Shown here: positions 27,644-38,250 of the stretch, in pieces | Numbering within the stretch: position 1 is the stretch's first letter | Layout: each line of letters starts with the position of its first letter | Assembly (NCBI GenBank): GCA_018825965.1 | Contig: JAHKAA010000026.1 | Location: forward strand, 186,001 to 250,000 | Direction: 5' to 3' | Source of the DNA: Gammaproteobacteria bacterium | GTDB taxonomy: Bacteria > Pseudomonadota > Gammaproteobacteria > Enterobacterales > Alteromonadaceae | Length of the DNA: 64,000 nt | Notes under the pieces: generated by a model | Told to the model about the DNA's origin: nothing | Database searches by the model: none | Seen by the model: only the letters and a program-made list of their open reading frames with translations | Program-made: the position numbers and the translations under genes

Positions 27644-27663
27644 AGAGCTATCCTTGTTATACT

Positions 27664-27680
27664 TTCTATTGATTATAGAA
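27664..27680 (-). promoter_or_regulatory. Candidate -10 region and palindrome before the PER-like gene
   Basis: On the minus strand a TATAAT lies at 27673-27678 inside a 17-base palindrome (TTCTAT, five bases, ATAGAA), about 30 bases before the beta-lactamase ATG. The -35 position would fall in the upstream terminator hairpin and has no good consensus. It is therefore a tentative promoter, possibly a weak one. Confidence 0.4.
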
Positions 27681-27700
27681 AAGGCAGCCGCAGCTGCCTT
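27681..27700 (-). terminator. Terminator of the DUF3300 gene
   Basis: An AAGGCAGC/GCTGCCTT stem with a four-base loop. It is followed on the minus strand by TTTTCTAT and lies 21 bases after the DUF3300 stop. It also isolates the PER-like gene from read-through. Confidence 0.75.
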
Positions 27701-27720
27701 CTTATTCAGGCCATGACTAA

Positions 27721-29199
27721 TTATTCAATTTTCCTGCGGCCTTCCGAACTACGAGTCTCCCGAACCTGAGCTCTGGGTTGTTCTGCTCTGGGCCTTTCCA
27801 TCCGCGGCTGTTCAACACGAGGGGCCTGATAACTGCGTCCCACTCTGGGTTGCTCCATCCGCGGCTGTTCAACACGGGGGGTCTGATAACTGCGTTCCAC
27901 TCTGGGTTGCTCGACGCGAGGTGTTTGATCGCTCCTCTGTGCCGTCACAGTATTTTGTTCTTTAATCCTTTCTCTTACCATCGCAGGTTCAGACCTTTGA
28001 TTCATGCCCCCGTTATGGAGCCTGTCGATCCGGGGCTGCACATCCTGTTTATGTGCTCTGTGGTCTGCATTAAAAACCGGCGCGCCTGTTTTATCCCTGG
28101 TTAACTCCATACGTCTGCGCTGTTCATGATCCAGTGGCTGACTTCCATTTCTATCCTTTATTACGGACCTGTCTGCCGGGCGTTCAGATGCAAACTTACG
28201 TTCTTTGTCATCAAAGCGCTGAGCTTTTTCACTATTAAACTTGCGATCCGGTGCGTAACCTTTATTTTCACGGGTTTGAGCCGCCCATTCACGTTGCTGC
28301 TCTCTGTTTTGATAGCTACGGTTGCCGCTGAACTCGCGGGTGGGCTGATAGCCTGCATGGTAACTGACACCACGTCTGTGGTGCGGGTTATGGCGCCAGT
28401 GATGTGACTTTTTATGATGCACTATCTGATGACTGCGATAGTAATAAGGATCACGCCAATGATGACGATGATCGATCACCACGATTTGCCGGCGCGGCCA
28501 GTGAAAGCTGCTGAAGTAGAATCCAGGCGTAATATGAATACCCAGGCCCCAGGAAAAGCCACGATGTACAGCATAACCTGCAGGCACATGCCAATAAACA
28601 GGTGGGTAGCTATGCCACCACCAGGGACCGTAGACAATTTGTGGATCGTAATAAGGCAGGTACACCACTTTTGGTGAAGCAGATTCAATGATGATGGTTT
28701 TTTCTTCCCTCACCACTTTAATATGTTGTTGCTTATCCAGATTACCTGCAGCATAGGCTTTGGTACGTAAGGTCTGGATGCTGGCCATCACTTGCGCTTC
28801 CTGACCTAAAAAGGCATCACCTAAACGCTGAGTCCAGTCAATGTCATCACTCATACGTTGCAGTAATTGTGGGAAAGGTACCAAGGCTTTCACGCTTGGA
28901 TCCCAATCCATATCTTCCACTTCGTTCAGTGCTTTTTCTGCGTTGTATCCGGGGTGTTCTTCCACCCAACGATGGGCTTTAATCACTTCCAGTGGATAGG
29001 TTGACGCAATCAGTACATGTGACAGGACTGTATCCGGATACAAAGCCACAGGAGCAAGCATAGCGTCCAGCTCAGCCTGGCTAAAGCTTTGCACAGTGCT
29101 GCCGGCACTGACGCTTTGTTGTGCTGCAACAGGAGCAATCAACAAGGCCGGGAATAAAGCCGCTGAAAGCAAAGGTAAGCATTTCATCAAAGCATGCAT
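27721..29199 (-). CDS. DUF3300 exported protein with repetitive basic tail
   Basis: A 492-residue protein from the ATG at 29199 (GGAGCG upstream); the frame extends to 29235 without a site. An N-terminal signal peptide ends near residue 27. Residues about 35-200 form the DUF3300 domain (ELDAMLAPVALYPDTVLSHVL, then WVEEHPGYN). A His/Tyr/Trp-rich middle follows (residues 200-300), then an Arg/Gln/Glu-rich, disordered tail with 19-residue repeats. Function is unknown, as for the family. The basic, His-rich segment might bind metal or nucleic acid, which is only a guess. Confidence 0.85.
   Translation of the reverse strand: MHALMKCLPLLSAALFPALLIAPVAAQQSVSAGSTVQSFSQAELDAMLAPVALYPDTVLSHVLIASTYPLEVIKAHRWVEEHPGYNAEKALNEVEDMDWDPSVKALVPFPQLLQRMSDDIDWTQRLGDAFLGQEAQVMASIQTLRTKAYAAGNLDKQQHIKVVREEKTIIIESASPKVVYLPYYDPQIVYGPWWWHSYPPVYWHVPAGYAVHRGFSWGLGIHITPGFYFSSFHWPRRQIVVIDHRHHWRDPYYYRSHQIVHHKKSHHWRHNPHHRRGVSYHAGYQPTREFSGNRSYQNREQQREWAAQTRENKGYAPDRKFNSEKAQRFDDKERKFASERPADRSVIKDRNGSQPLDHEQRRRMELTRDKTGAPVFNADHRAHKQDVQPRIDRLHNGGMNQRSEPAMVRERIKEQNTVTAQRSDQTPRVEQPRVERSYQTPRVEQPRMEQPRVGRSYQAPRVEQPRMERPRAEQPRAQVRETRSSEGRRKIE
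27798..27935. repeat. 57-bp tandem repeat in the DUF3300 gene tail
   Basis: Two near-identical 57-bp units start at 27798 and 27855, with a partial third from about 27912. Each encodes 19 residues with PRVEQPRMEQPRVGRSYQ-type sequence. The length is a multiple of three, so copy number can change without shifting the frame. Confidence 0.85.
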
Positions 29200-29392
29200 A
29201 ATACGCTCCTGCCAGGTTATAGCCATGGCCACCACTATTCGGATCTACGGATAAAAGTGTTGCGAGATCCGACGCCACACTCTACAAACATCTTCAGGCT
29301 AATGCATTAATCACCAGTTGTCTGAAGTTATAGCAGGCGATGTCTGAACAGCTTCTGAATAGCTCCCGGAAGTGAAACTGCAGTCTTACCTG

Positions 29393-30277
29393 CTAAGTTT
29401 TGACTTTAAAAAGTGCTGAAGCTTTAAAACCTGTCACCAGAGTAGTGCCGGTGATCACCACAGCCACTCCTACAAAAGTATGCCAGCCTAAGGCTTCATC
29501 TAAAAACACATGGCCCCAGAATACGCCAAACACCGGAATTAAAAAGGTGACAGTTAAAGCCGGAGTGGCCCCCTCATCCTGCACTAAACGGAAATACAGT
29601 AAATAAGCCACACCGGTACAAATCACGCCAAGCGCCAGCACAGCAAGGGCGACATTGACGCTTATATCCGCTTGCACAGGAAACAACAGCATCACAGGGG
29701 CCAGCATTAAAGTGGAAGTCCACATGCTGCCATGTGCATTGGTGTACGGAGCCACAGTTTTCGCCAGTCGGGTGTAATGAGTGGCAATGCCATAACAAAA
29801 GGCAGCGCCCGCGGCACAAAACACAGCAACTAAAGCACCAGGTTCCAGCACCACAGGGTCAAAACCCACTAAAATAGCGACACCACTGATACCAAGAACT
29901 AAGCCAGTCGCTATACGCAGAGTTAAAGCCTGCCGGAAAATCACTATACCAATCAAAGCGCCCCAGATAGGCGCAGTTGCATTAAGCACAGACAATACAG
30001 AAGCAGTTAAGGTTTGAGCGGCATAAGCAAAAAGCAAAAACGGCAATGCCGAGTTAAAAAAGCCCAGAATAAAAAAATGCTTCCAGTTGTTTTTTAGATC
30101 CAACTGGTGTTTTTTCAGTAAAAAGCCCATTCCAGCTAAAAACACTGCAGCAAATAACACCCTGCCCGTCATCAAAGCCGCAGGTCCTAAAGTTCCGACT
30201 GCAATACGCATAAATAAAAACGAGGACCCCCAAATAGCGGCCAAACTGAACAGACGAATAAAACTGGCAGGCTGCAT
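29393..30277 (-). CDS. EamA/DMT family transporter
   Basis: A 294-residue protein with ten hydrophobic segments arranged as two EamA repeats. The N-terminal half has AAIWGSSFLFMRI near residues 13-25 and the C-terminal half has GVICTGVAYLLYF near 215-227, the usual signature places. Family members export amino acids or other metabolites across the inner membrane; the substrate is unknown. The ATG has AGGAG upstream. It appears monocistronic. Confidence 0.88.
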   Translation of the reverse strand: MQPASFIRLFSLAAIWGSSFLFMRIAVGTLGPAALMTGRVLFAAVFLAGMGFLLKKHQLDLKNNWKHFFILGFFNSALPFLLFAYAAQTLTASVLSVLNATAPIWGALIGIVIFRQALTLRIATGLVLGISGVAILVGFDPVVLEPGALVAVFCAAGAAFCYGIATHYTRLAKTVAPYTNAHGSMWTSTLMLAPVMLLFPVQADISVNVALAVLALGVICTGVAYLLYFRLVQDEGATPALTVTFLIPVFGVFWGHVFLDEALGWHTFVGVAVVITGTTLVTGFKASALFKVKT

Positions 30278-30450
30278 TAAAAACTCCTGTAAATCATGGG
30301 CTGCTGAACTTTGAATTGAAATTTTTTTTGATTTTTTACTTAAATATGCAGTTAAAACGCAAAAAGATGAAAAAATCTAAAAAAGCCGGGTTGCGAAGCT
30401 ATGCAGATATACTGCATAATTACCCCGCTTCATTTTTGCTTTATTGCTTC

Positions 30451-30479
30451 AGCCCATACCACTTTTGTATGGGCTTTTT
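30451..30479 (+). terminator. Rho-independent terminator-like hairpin with no obvious plus-strand gene
   Basis: AGCCCATAC and GTATGGGCT form a 9-bp stem with a 7-base loop, followed by TTTTT on the plus strand. The flanking genes (dcd and EamA) are both on the minus strand, so the terminator faces a 150-base plus-strand stretch that also has an ATGCAG/CTGCAT repeat at about 30400-30416. It may end a small RNA. Confidence 0.55.
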
Positions 30480-30500
30480 CATTTCTGGGCCTATCACTCA

Positions 30501-31091
30501 TTAATTCGGATCGTCCTGACTGATACGACTTGCAACAGCACCTGTTTGCTGTTGATACTTTGCATCCAGTCTTTTGTTGTAAGGACGAGCCGCTTCACCT
30601 GTCATAGTTTCAAAATTCAGAGCACCAATTTTCATATTGGGTCTGAGCGCCAGCGGTAAACGGCCACTGTTATAGAACTCCAGCACTATATTGCCAGACC
30701 AGCCCGGATCGATACGGTGTGCTGTTACATGCACCATTAAACCCAAACGGGCCAATGAGGAACGACCATCTAACCAGCCTACTATGTCCGCAGGCAAAGT
30801 GACGGATTCGAGCGTAATAGCCAACGCCAGCTCGCCCGGGTGCAGGAAAAAGGCTTCATCGTCTGTTAATACAATTTCATCACTCATGACTGAATTTAAC
30901 GCGTGATCCACTTCTTCGCGTGGGCCACTTAAATCAATAAATGCAGCAGCATAAGCACGAAAAGTGCGGAATTTATGGCCTAAGCGAATATCCACGCTGA
31001 CACCGCTGATCATATCTGGTGTTGGCCGTGGCGTAATTTGGATTTTGCCTGCATCTAAATAGGCTTCAATGTCGCGGTCACACAATCTCAT
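30501..31091 (-). CDS. dcd: dCTP deaminase
   Basis: A 196-residue enzyme that converts dCTP to dUTP, feeding thymidylate synthesis. The family fingerprints are all present: [12 protein letters not shown] at the start, [14 protein letters not shown] near residues 31-44, HPGELALA near 84-91, the catalytic-loop [19 protein letters not shown] near 106-124 with Glu/Asp/Arg residues, and [15 protein letters not shown]. Length is typical. The ATG is two bases after the stop of apbC, so they form an operon, an arrangement common in gammaproteobacteria. Confidence 0.97.
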   Translation of the reverse strand: MRLCDRDIEAYLDAGKIQITPRPTPDMISGVSVDIRLGHKFRTFRAYAAAFIDLSGPREEVDHALNSVMSDEIVLTDDEAFFLHPGELALAITLESVTLPADIVGWLDGRSSLARLGLMVHVTAHRIDPGWSGNIVLEFYNSGRLPLALRPNMKIGALNFETMTGEAARPYNKRLDAKYQQQTGAVASRISQDDPN

Positions 31092-31093
31092 GG

Positions 31094-32182
31094 TTAATCA
31101 TCCGTAAAAATAATGTCGGGTTGCTTTGCTTGCTGATGTTGGGAGTTCCAATATAAAGCAAAGCTCAGTTGTCGTGCTATAGCCCGGTAAAAACCAGTAC
31201 CGCTTTCGGCTGAGTTCAGCACTAAAGGCGTTCCGGCATCACAGGACTGGCGAATTTGTTTTTGTAAGGGTAATTGACCCAGTACAGGCACCTGATAGCG
31301 TTCAGCTAACTCTAAACCGCCGTTGGTACCAAAAATATCGTCGACTTCACCGCAATGGCTGCACTGGTAAAAACTCATGTTTTCCACCAGTCCAAGTACA
31401 GGAATATTCACGCTGCGAAACATAGATATGGCTTTTTGTGCATCGGCCAAAGCCACATCCTGAGGTGTTGTCACTATTAAAGCCCCTGTCACCGGCAATT
31501 TTTGTGACATGGTCAATTGAATATCGCCTGTGCCTGGCGGCATATCGACAATTAAATAATCTAAATCAGGCCACAAGGTTTCGTTTAATAGCTGAAGCAA
31601 AGCCTGACTGGCCATAGGACCACGCCAGACCGAAGCTTTTTCCGGGTCAACTAAAAAGCCTATCGATTGCAGATAAATACCAGCGGCTTCTTTAGGCAAT
31701 AGATGTTTATCGTCCGGTGACTCCGCTTTGGCGTCTTTTAAACCCAACATAGTGGGAATGGAAGGGCCATAAATATCGGCATCCAGCAGGCCTACTTTGG
31801 CGCCTTCTAAACCTAAAGCCACAGCCAGATTGACAGCAGTAGTGCTTTTGCCCACCCCACCTTTACCAGAGGCTACCAAAATCACTTGCTTGATGTTGCG
31901 ATAGGCCGGCTCAGCGATGTTTTGATGCTGAAGTTCCAGCGTAAGACCCGGCTGCACCTGCTGCAGCGCAGGCAATAACTCATCCGCCAAAGAAGCCCAT
32001 GGAAATTTCAGCGTTAAACTCAGGCTATTCTGTTTAGCATGAAAGCTTGCCTGCTGGATCAAGCTGTCCAGCGGCATAGGAAATTCACTACTCTGAAATT
32101 CGGCCAAAGTTTTGGCTAAGAGTTCTGGCATGCCATCCACTGATGGCTGCTCTGCTGATTTTTTAAACCATTTAAACCACAT
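31094..32182 (-). CDS. apbC: Fe-S cluster carrier ATPase ApbC/Mrp
   Basis: A 362-residue ParA-type ATPase that carries and delivers iron-sulfur clusters. The Walker A is deviant, [16 protein letters not shown] near residues 105-120. [14 protein letters not shown] and the [12 protein letters not shown] segment follow, and a CxxC (CSHC) lies near 280 for cluster binding. The N-terminal domain is shorter than in E. coli Mrp. The frame also allows a TTG start at 32194, but the ATG at 32182 is more likely. It is followed by dcd in an operon and sits divergently from metG, a common order. Confidence 0.92.
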   Translation of the reverse strand: MWFKWFKKSAEQPSVDGMPELLAKTLAEFQSSEFPMPLDSLIQQASFHAKQNSLSLTLKFPWASLADELLPALQQVQPGLTLELQHQNIAEPAYRNIKQVILVASGKGGVGKSTTAVNLAVALGLEGAKVGLLDADIYGPSIPTMLGLKDAKAESPDDKHLLPKEAAGIYLQSIGFLVDPEKASVWRGPMASQALLQLLNETLWPDLDYLIVDMPPGTGDIQLTMSQKLPVTGALIVTTPQDVALADAQKAISMFRSVNIPVLGLVENMSFYQCSHCGEVDDIFGTNGGLELAERYQVPVLGQLPLQKQIRQSCDAGTPLVLNSAESGTGFYRAIARQLSFALYWNSQHQQAKQPDIIFTDD

Positions 32183-32326
32183 CGTGTCACTCAATCTGCT
32201 GTACAGGGTAAAAACTCTGTTTTTTGCTACCGATCCAGCGCTTTGCTGCTGTTGAACTGGTGCGCTTTAACGCGCGCTATTGTATCATTAAGCCACTTTT
32301 TTCAGTGATATATCTATGAGTTATCG

Positions 32327-34393
32327 ATGACACAACGCAAAATTCTTATCACCAGTGCTTTACCTTATGCCAATGGCCCCATTCACTTAGGTCATATGCT
32401 GGAACATATTCAGACTGACATCTGGTCTCGTTTCCAAAAAGCCCGTGGTCATCAGTGTTATTTTGTCTGTGCTGATGATGCTCATGGCACCCCTATTATG
32501 CTCAAAGCTCAACAGCTGGGTATTACCCCTGAGCAGATGATTGCCCAAACTTCGCAAGAGCATCAGGCCGACTTTGCGGATTTTTTAATAGGTTTTGATA
32601 ACTATCACAGCACCCACAGCGAAGAGAACCGTTTGTTTGCCAGCGATATTTACACCAAGCTGGACCAGGGTGGTTATATCAAACGCAAAACCATTAGCCA
32701 GTTGTTCGACCCGGAAAAACAAATGTTCCTGCCAGACCGTTTTGTTAAAGGCGACTGCCCTAAATGTGGTGCTTTGGATCAAAACGGCGACAGCTGTGAT
32801 TCCTGTGGCGCTACCTATAGCCCGGTGGAACTTAAAAACCCACGTTCAGTGGTTTCAGGTGCCACTCCGGTATTAAAAGACAGCGAACACTATTTCTTCG
32901 ATCTGCCCGCTTTTGAGCAAATGCTAAAAGACTGGACCCGCAGTGGTTCACTGCAGGACGAAATGGCGAATAAACTACAGGAATGGTTCACTGAAGGCCT
33001 GCAGCAATGGGACATCAGTCGCGACGCACCTTATTTTGGTTTTGAAATTCCAGGCGCTCCAGGCAAGTTTTTTTACGTTTGGCTGGACGCTCCTATCGGC
33101 TATTTAGCCAGCTTTAAAAACTACTGTGATAAAACCGGCGTGAACTTTGACCAGTTCTGGCAAAAAGACTCAGAGGCTGAGATTTACCACTTTATCGGCA
33201 AAGACATTATTTATTTCCATAGCCTGTTCTGGCCGGCTATGTTAGAGGGTGCGGGTTACCGTAAACCAACTTCTGTTTATGCTCATGGTTTTGTCACTGT
33301 CAACGGTGCAAAAATGTCCAAGTCTAAGGGGACTTTTATCAAAGCCCGTACTTATCTTGAGCATTTAAACCCTGAATATCTGCGTTATTACTTTGCCTCC
33401 AAGCTGACCAGCAATATCACCGATCTGGATTTAAATCTGGAAGATTTTGCACAAAAAGTGAATGCAGATTTGGTCGGTAAAGTGGTCAATATCGCCAGCC
33501 GCTGCGCCAGCTTTATCAGTAAAAAATTTGATGGCAAGTTAACAGCAGAAATTGCAGAACCTGCTTTATTAGCTGAGTTCACAGCGGCGGGCGAAACTAT
33601 AGCTGAAAGTTTTGAGAAACGTGAATTTGCCCGCGCTATCCGTGAAATTATGGCGCTGGCTGATAAAGCCAACCAGTATATAGACGCCAAAGCGCCATGG
33701 GTGCTGGCAAAAAATGAAGCCACCTTAACCGAAGCACATTTGGTGTGCTCTATGGGCATTAACCTGTTCCGCGTTTTAATGCATTACTTAAAACCAGTAC
33801 TGCCAGCTATGGCGAAAGAAGTAGAACTGTTTTTAAACGACGAATTAAGCTGGTCCACCTATCAGACCGCTTTAACCAATCACAGTATCAATGTGTTTAA
33901 ACCATTGATGCAACGTGTAGATATGACAAAGGTAGAAGCTATGGTCGAAAGTTCGAAAGAAAACCTGCAGCAAACGGCTGCGGCTCCGGTCGCTAAAGCT
34001 GTTGTGGCAGAAACAAAAGTAGCTCCTGCTGCTGACTCTGCAGAAAGCGCAATTGAGCCTATTGGCGAAACCATCAACATTGATGACTTTGCCAAACTGG
34101 ATTTACGTGTCGCCCGTATTATCAACGCCGAACATGTTGAAGGTGCTGACAAACTGGTGAAACTGCAACTGGATTTAGGCAATGAGCAACGTCAGGTCTT
34201 TGCTGGCATTAAATCCGCTTACCAGCCAGAGCAATTAATTGGCCGTTTGACAGTGATGGTTGCGAACTTAGCGCCACGTAAAATGCGTTTTGGCATGTCT
34301 GAAGGCATGGTGATGGCAGCTGGCCCTGGTGGCAGTGATATTTTCCTACTGACCCCGGATGATGGTGCTACGCCAGGTATGAGAGTGAAATAG
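32327..34393 (+). CDS. metG: Methionyl-tRNA synthetase
   Basis: A 688-residue class I synthetase that charges tRNA-Met. The HIGH motif is His20-Leu-Gly-His23. A zinc knuckle with two CxxC pairs lies near residues 145-162, and KMSKS near 330. The C-terminal tRNA-binding domain (EMAP/Arc1p-like, [12 protein letters not shown]) starts near 585, after an Ala/Val-rich linker. This is the long dimeric form found in E. coli. It is divergent from apbC, as is usual. Confidence 0.98.
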   Translation: MTQRKILITSALPYANGPIHLGHMLEHIQTDIWSRFQKARGHQCYFVCADDAHGTPIMLKAQQLGITPEQMIAQTSQEHQADFADFLIGFDNYHSTHSEENRLFASDIYTKLDQGGYIKRKTISQLFDPEKQMFLPDRFVKGDCPKCGALDQNGDSCDSCGATYSPVELKNPRSVVSGATPVLKDSEHYFFDLPAFEQMLKDWTRSGSLQDEMANKLQEWFTEGLQQWDISRDAPYFGFEIPGAPGKFFYVWLDAPIGYLASFKNYCDKTGVNFDQFWQKDSEAEIYHFIGKDIIYFHSLFWPAMLEGAGYRKPTSVYAHGFVTVNGAKMSKSKGTFIKARTYLEHLNPEYLRYYFASKLTSNITDLDLNLEDFAQKVNADLVGKVVNIASRCASFISKKFDGKLTAEIAEPALLAEFTAAGETIAESFEKREFARAIREIMALADKANQYIDAKAPWVLAKNEATLTEAHLVCSMGINLFRVLMHYLKPVLPAMAKEVELFLNDELSWSTYQTALTNHSINVFKPLMQRVDMTKVEAMVESSKENLQQTAAAPVAKAVVAETKVAPAADSAESAIEPIGETINIDDFAKLDLRVARIINAEHVEGADKLVKLQLDLGNEQRQVFAGIKSAYQPEQLIGRLTVMVANLAPRKMRFGMSEGMVMAAGPGGSDIFLLTPDDGATPGMRVK

Positions 34394-34404
34394 TAAAAAA
34401 TACG

Positions 34405-34436
34405 GGCGGGTCCGATGTAAATCGCCCGCCTTTTTT
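34405..34436 (+). terminator. metG terminator
   Basis: GGCGGG and CCCGCC form a GC-rich stem with a 14-base loop, followed by TTTTTT. It lies 11 bases after the metG stop. Confidence 0.85.
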
Positions 34437-34451
34437 GTGACAAGGAAAAGC

Positions 34452-35870
34452 ATGTCTAACATTCTGCGTTCGTTCTCTTCGTTGTATTTTGCCACTTTAT
34501 TGATGGTACTCGCCTCTGGGGTACTGACCACTTATTTAGGCTTGCGCCTTGCCGCCGACTCGGCCGCCCAAATCTGGATAGGCGGCATGATGTCGGCTTA
34601 TTATCTGGGTTTGGTTGCAGGTTCAAAAATTGGCCACCGCTTAATAGCCCGTGTGGGTCATATCCGTGCTTTTGTTGCCAGCGCAGGTATTACTACAGCA
34701 AGCGCTTTAGGCCATGCCTTGATAGAGGATTTAGCCATTTGGCTGGTGCTGCGCCTGATGGTTGGCATGGGCATGATGTGTATGTATATGGTGCTGGAAA
34801 GCTGGCTGAACGAGCAGGCCGATAGTAAAAACCGCGGCACAGTTTTTGCCAGTTATATGATTGTCTCTTATTTAGGTTTAGTGCTGGGCCAACTGGCCAT
34901 TAGTTTAAGCCCTGAACTGACACTAAAACCTCTGCTGATAGTGGCTATGTGTTTTGCCCTTTGTATTGTGCCTTTGGCCTTAACACGCCGTATTCACCCT
35001 GCCCCTCTGCAACCTGCGCCGCTGAAAATAAAGCTGTTCTGGCAAAAAGTGCCGCAGTCGCTCACCACTATAGCTATGGCTGGCGTGATTGTGGGTTCCT
35101 TTTATGGTTTGGCTCCGGCTTATATAGCTCATAGCGGTGCCAGTACAGAACAAGTAGCAGCTTATATGGCGACCACTGTGGTTGCAGGTTTAGTAGCGCA
35201 GTGGCCTATGGGCCGGTTGTCAGACAAAATCAAACGTAGCCGCTTAATTCGTACTAATACAGTGTTGTTAGGCATAGTTGTGCTTTGTATTGCTATATTG
35301 CCGTTAAGCGGTATTTTGCAGCTTATCTTCACTTTTGCCTTTGGTATTCTGGCTTTTACTTTGTACCCATTGGCAACAGCTTTGGCCAATCAGAATGTGG
35401 AGCAGGAACATAGGGTCGCTTTGTCCGCCACTATTTTGCTGACCTTTGGTATGGGCGCTTGTATTGGGCCTTTAATAGCATCCACCTTTATGCAAATGGT
35501 GGGTAACAGCATGTTGTATGGTTTTATGGCGCTTTGTACCCTGCTGCTGTTTTTACGTTTAACTCATGTCAATTATCAGCAGAAACAACAGAATAAAGAA
35601 GTGCCGCAAGATTATGTAATGGCATCCGGCGACTTAGTATCTTCCCCTTTAGCTGCGGCTTTAGATCCCAGGGTTGATGAGCAAATGGTGCAGGAACAAA
35701 TGGTACAACCTCATCTGCATGAAGCCGACTTACCCACTGCGGATCAGGAGTTGAGCAGTATGGAGAGTGAAACCGAAGCTGCTACAGAAAATGAAACTGT
35801 TGAAGCTGAAGCAGTAGCCGAGGCGGAGCCAGACAAAAACGCCCCCCCTGAAACGAACAAACCGGCTTAA
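34452..35870 (+). CDS. MFS transporter, YcaD-like, with acidic tail
   Basis: A 472-residue protein from the ATG at 34452 (AAGGA upstream). Twelve hydrophobic segments, including GSKIGHRL near residue 60 and ESWLNEQADSKNRGTV near 115-130, match YcaD-type MFS permeases. Residues about 400-472 form a Glu/Ala-rich cytoplasmic tail, unusual for the family, with a duplicated QMVQEQMVQ. The substrate is unknown. Confidence 0.88.
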   Translation: MSNILRSFSSLYFATLLMVLASGVLTTYLGLRLAADSAAQIWIGGMMSAYYLGLVAGSKIGHRLIARVGHIRAFVASAGITTASALGHALIEDLAIWLVLRLMVGMGMMCMYMVLESWLNEQADSKNRGTVFASYMIVSYLGLVLGQLAISLSPELTLKPLLIVAMCFALCIVPLALTRRIHPAPLQPAPLKIKLFWQKVPQSLTTIAMAGVIVGSFYGLAPAYIAHSGASTEQVAAYMATTVVAGLVAQWPMGRLSDKIKRSRLIRTNTVLLGIVVLCIAILPLSGILQLIFTFAFGILAFTLYPLATALANQNVEQEHRVALSATILLTFGMGACIGPLIASTFMQMVGNSMLYGFMALCTLLLFLRLTHVNYQQKQQNKEVPQDYVMASGDLVSSPLAAALDPRVDEQMVQEQMVQPHLHEADLPTADQELSSMESETEAATENETVEAEAVAEAEPDKNAPPETNKPA

Positions 35871-35886
35871 GCCGGTTTGTTGTTTT
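35856..35886 (+). terminator. Terminator overlapping the MFS stop codon
   Basis: A 26-base perfect palindrome (AACAAACCGGCTT and complement) followed by GTTTTT. The stop codon of the transporter lies in the centre of the stem, so the last codons are part of the terminator. Confidence 0.85.
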
Positions 35887-35906
35887 TAAAGTCTACAGCC
35901 ACAGAA

Positions 35907-36914
35907 TCAAAACAATGTCAGTACCAGTTTTCCCACTACGGCGTTCGAAGCCAGCAACTGATGCGCCTTTTCGGCTTCCGACCAGTCCATACTTTGCGCC
36001 AGCACAGGCTTAATTTTACCTTCAGCTAAAGCCTTACCAAACTGCTGATTAAAATCACTGATCAAGGCCGCTTTGTAACCATCAGTCCGGTTTCTAAGTG
36101 TTGAACACAGCAGCTGGCCACGCTTTTTCAGCATCAAACCTAAATCCAGCTCTGGGGTCATACGGCCACCGAGCATTGAAAGCACAATGATCTGACCATC
36201 CAGTGCCAACAGCTGAATATCTTCCACTATGTAATCGCCTGCGACAGGGTCAATAATCAAATCAAAACCTTGTGGCCGTGCTGCTTTTAACTCCACTGCA
36301 AAATCATGGGTTTTATAGTTCACCGCAAAATCCGCCCCTAAAGCTAAACAAGCTTTGGCTTTTTCATCTGAACCCACTGTGACAGCAACAAAACAGCCTG
36401 AAGCTTTACCCAACTGTATGGCTGCAGTACCAACACCGCTACCACCTGCATGCACTAATAAAGCGCCTTGATCCGGCAAATGCCCTACAACACGCATGGC
36501 CTGAAAGGCAGTTAAAAATACTTCGGCGCAGGCTGCTGCTTCAGCCATGCCTAAAGCAGCTGGTTTTTTAATTAAATGCTCAGAGTGCATAGCCACATAC
36601 TGGGCATAACCACCGCCTGGAACTAAGCCAAATACCGCCTGCCCCAACCAGTATTTTGAAACATCATCAGCCACAGCCACCACAGTGCCAGCGACTTCCA
36701 AACCCAAAGTATCGGATTCACCTGGTGGTGGCGGATATAAACCAGTGCGCTGCAACAAATCAGCTCTGTTGATCCCTGCAGCGGCCACTTTAACCAGCAC
36801 CTGCCCTGCTTTTAGCTCAGGAACAGCCACTGTCACCTGCTGTAACTGGCTTTGAGAACCGGGGTTAATCACCTCAATAGCCATCATCTGACTGGGTACA
36901 ACATGGTTTTGCAT
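35907..36914 (-). CDS. NAD(P)H quinone oxidoreductase, PIG3 family
   Basis: A 335-residue medium-chain reductase without the structural zinc site. INRADLLQRTGLYPPPPG near residues 47-64 is the PIG3 signature. HAGGSGVGTAAIQLGK near 153-168 is the nucleotide-binding segment, and DLIIDPVAG near 213-221 follows. Members reduce quinones with NADPH. The start is an ATG at 36914, with an alternative TTG one codon earlier; AAGGACTC lies upstream. It is divergent from rlmI. Confidence 0.9.
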   Translation of the reverse strand: MQNHVVPSQMMAIEVINPGSQSQLQQVTVAVPELKAGQVLVKVAAAGINRADLLQRTGLYPPPPGESDTLGLEVAGTVVAVADDVSKYWLGQAVFGLVPGGGYAQYVAMHSEHLIKKPAALGMAEAAACAEVFLTAFQAMRVVGHLPDQGALLVHAGGSGVGTAAIQLGKASGCFVAVTVGSDEKAKACLALGADFAVNYKTHDFAVELKAARPQGFDLIIDPVAGDYIVEDIQLLALDGQIIVLSMLGGRMTPELDLGLMLKKRGQLLCSTLRNRTDGYKAALISDFNQQFGKALAEGKIKPVLAQSMDWSEAEKAHQLLASNAVVGKLVLTLF

Positions 36915-37004
36915 CAATTTAGTGAGTCCTTTTCATAGTTTTGCTTTAGCTTTTGCGCGCTCTTCACTAAAATAGCGCCCCTTGCCCATCTACAGAGTTG
37001 ACCT

Positions 37005-38195
37005 ATGTCTCACAGTATCATTTTACAACCCGAACGCGAAAAATCCTTAAGACGCCGCCACCCTTGGGTATTTTCTAAAGCGGTACTGCAGGTTAAAGGT
37101 AAACCAGAATCGGGCGAAACTGTAGATGTACTCACCCACGATGGCAAATGGCTATGCCGCGGTGCTTATTCAGCCGACTCGCAAATTCGCGTGCGCGCCT
37201 GGACCTTTAACGAAAAAGAACAGATCGATCAGGCCTTTTTCACCCGCCGTATTCAGCGCGCCTGGTCTGTGCGCCAGGATATGTATGACCTAACGCAAAC
37301 CAACGGTTTACGTATAGTAGCTGCTGAATCTGACGGTTTACCAGGTGTCACTGTCGATTTATACGCCGATGTGCTGGTGTGTCAGTTGTTATCCGCTGGT
37401 GCCGATGCTAACCGTGAATTCATAGTAGAAGCATTAAAGCAAACTTTCCCTGATGTCAGCATTTACGAGCGTTCAGATGTGGATGTGCGTAAAAAAGAAG
37501 GTTTAAAACCTGTCACCGGCTGGTTGCATTTACCTCGTGAAAGCGGCGAAGTGGTCATTCTGGAAAACGGCATGAAAATTCTGGTGGATGTGATCAATGG
37601 CCACAAAACAGGTTTTTATCTGGATCAACGCGATTCACGCGCTGCTGCTGGCCGTCTTGCTAAAGGCAAAACCGTACTGAACTGCTTCAGCTACACTGGC
37701 ACTTTTGCTTTGTCTTGCTTAAAAGGCGGCGCAGAACATGTCACCAATGTCGATATGTCGGATTTAGCCTTAAAAACTGCAGAACGCAATTTAGTGCTGA
37801 ATAACATGGAACTGGACAAGGCCAACAACGTCAAGCAGGACGTATTTAAACTGCTGCGCGAATACAAAGAACAAGGCAAGCTGTTCGACATGGTGATTTT
37901 AGACCCACCAAAATTTGCCGACAGCAAAGCCCAACTGATGCAAGCTGCCCGTGGTTACAAAGACATCAACCGTGTGGCTATGCAGTTGGTGAAACCAGGT
38001 GGTTTGTTATTAACCTTCAGCTGTTCAGGCTTAATGGAAGAAATGCTGTTTCAGAAAATAGTGGCCGACGCAGCTCTTGATGCCAACAAAGATTGTTTGT
38101 TTATCGAGAAACTCAGTCAGTCCAGCGACCACCCTATTGCCAGCTTCTACCCTGAAGGTCATTATCTGAAAGGTTTAGTCTGCAAGGTATTTTAA
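37005..38195 (+). CDS. rlmI: 23S rRNA m5C1962 methyltransferase RlmI
   Basis: A 396-residue SAM-dependent methyltransferase. It has an N-terminal PUA domain (HPWVFSKAV near residues 19-27) and a Rossmann catalytic domain with [13 protein letters not shown] near 224-236, [23 protein letters not shown] near 300-308 and TFSCSG near 340, which carries the catalytic Cys. It modifies C1962 of 23S rRNA. Length matches E. coli RlmI (396). It is monocistronic, followed by a short hairpin at 38209-38229. Confidence 0.95.
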   Translation: MSHSIILQPEREKSLRRRHPWVFSKAVLQVKGKPESGETVDVLTHDGKWLCRGAYSADSQIRVRAWTFNEKEQIDQAFFTRRIQRAWSVRQDMYDLTQTNGLRIVAAESDGLPGVTVDLYADVLVCQLLSAGADANREFIVEALKQTFPDVSIYERSDVDVRKKEGLKPVTGWLHLPRESGEVVILENGMKILVDVINGHKTGFYLDQRDSRAAAGRLAKGKTVLNCFSYTGTFALSCLKGGAEHVTNVDMSDLALKTAERNLVLNNMELDKANNVKQDVFKLLREYKEQGKLFDMVILDPPKFADSKAQLMQAARGYKDINRVAMQLVKPGGLLLTFSCSGLMEEMLFQKIVADAALDANKDCLFIEKLSQSSDHPIASFYPEGHYLKGLVCKVF

Positions 38196-38250
38196 GAACC
38201 TATTCTCATCCCGGGATTTTGTTCCGGGAGCATCACAAAAGGAGTGTTCG

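Noticed and set aside
30316..30504. Small plus-strand protein before the terminator
   Set aside because: Very AT-rich Lys/Phe composition, no ribosome site, runs across the hairpin.
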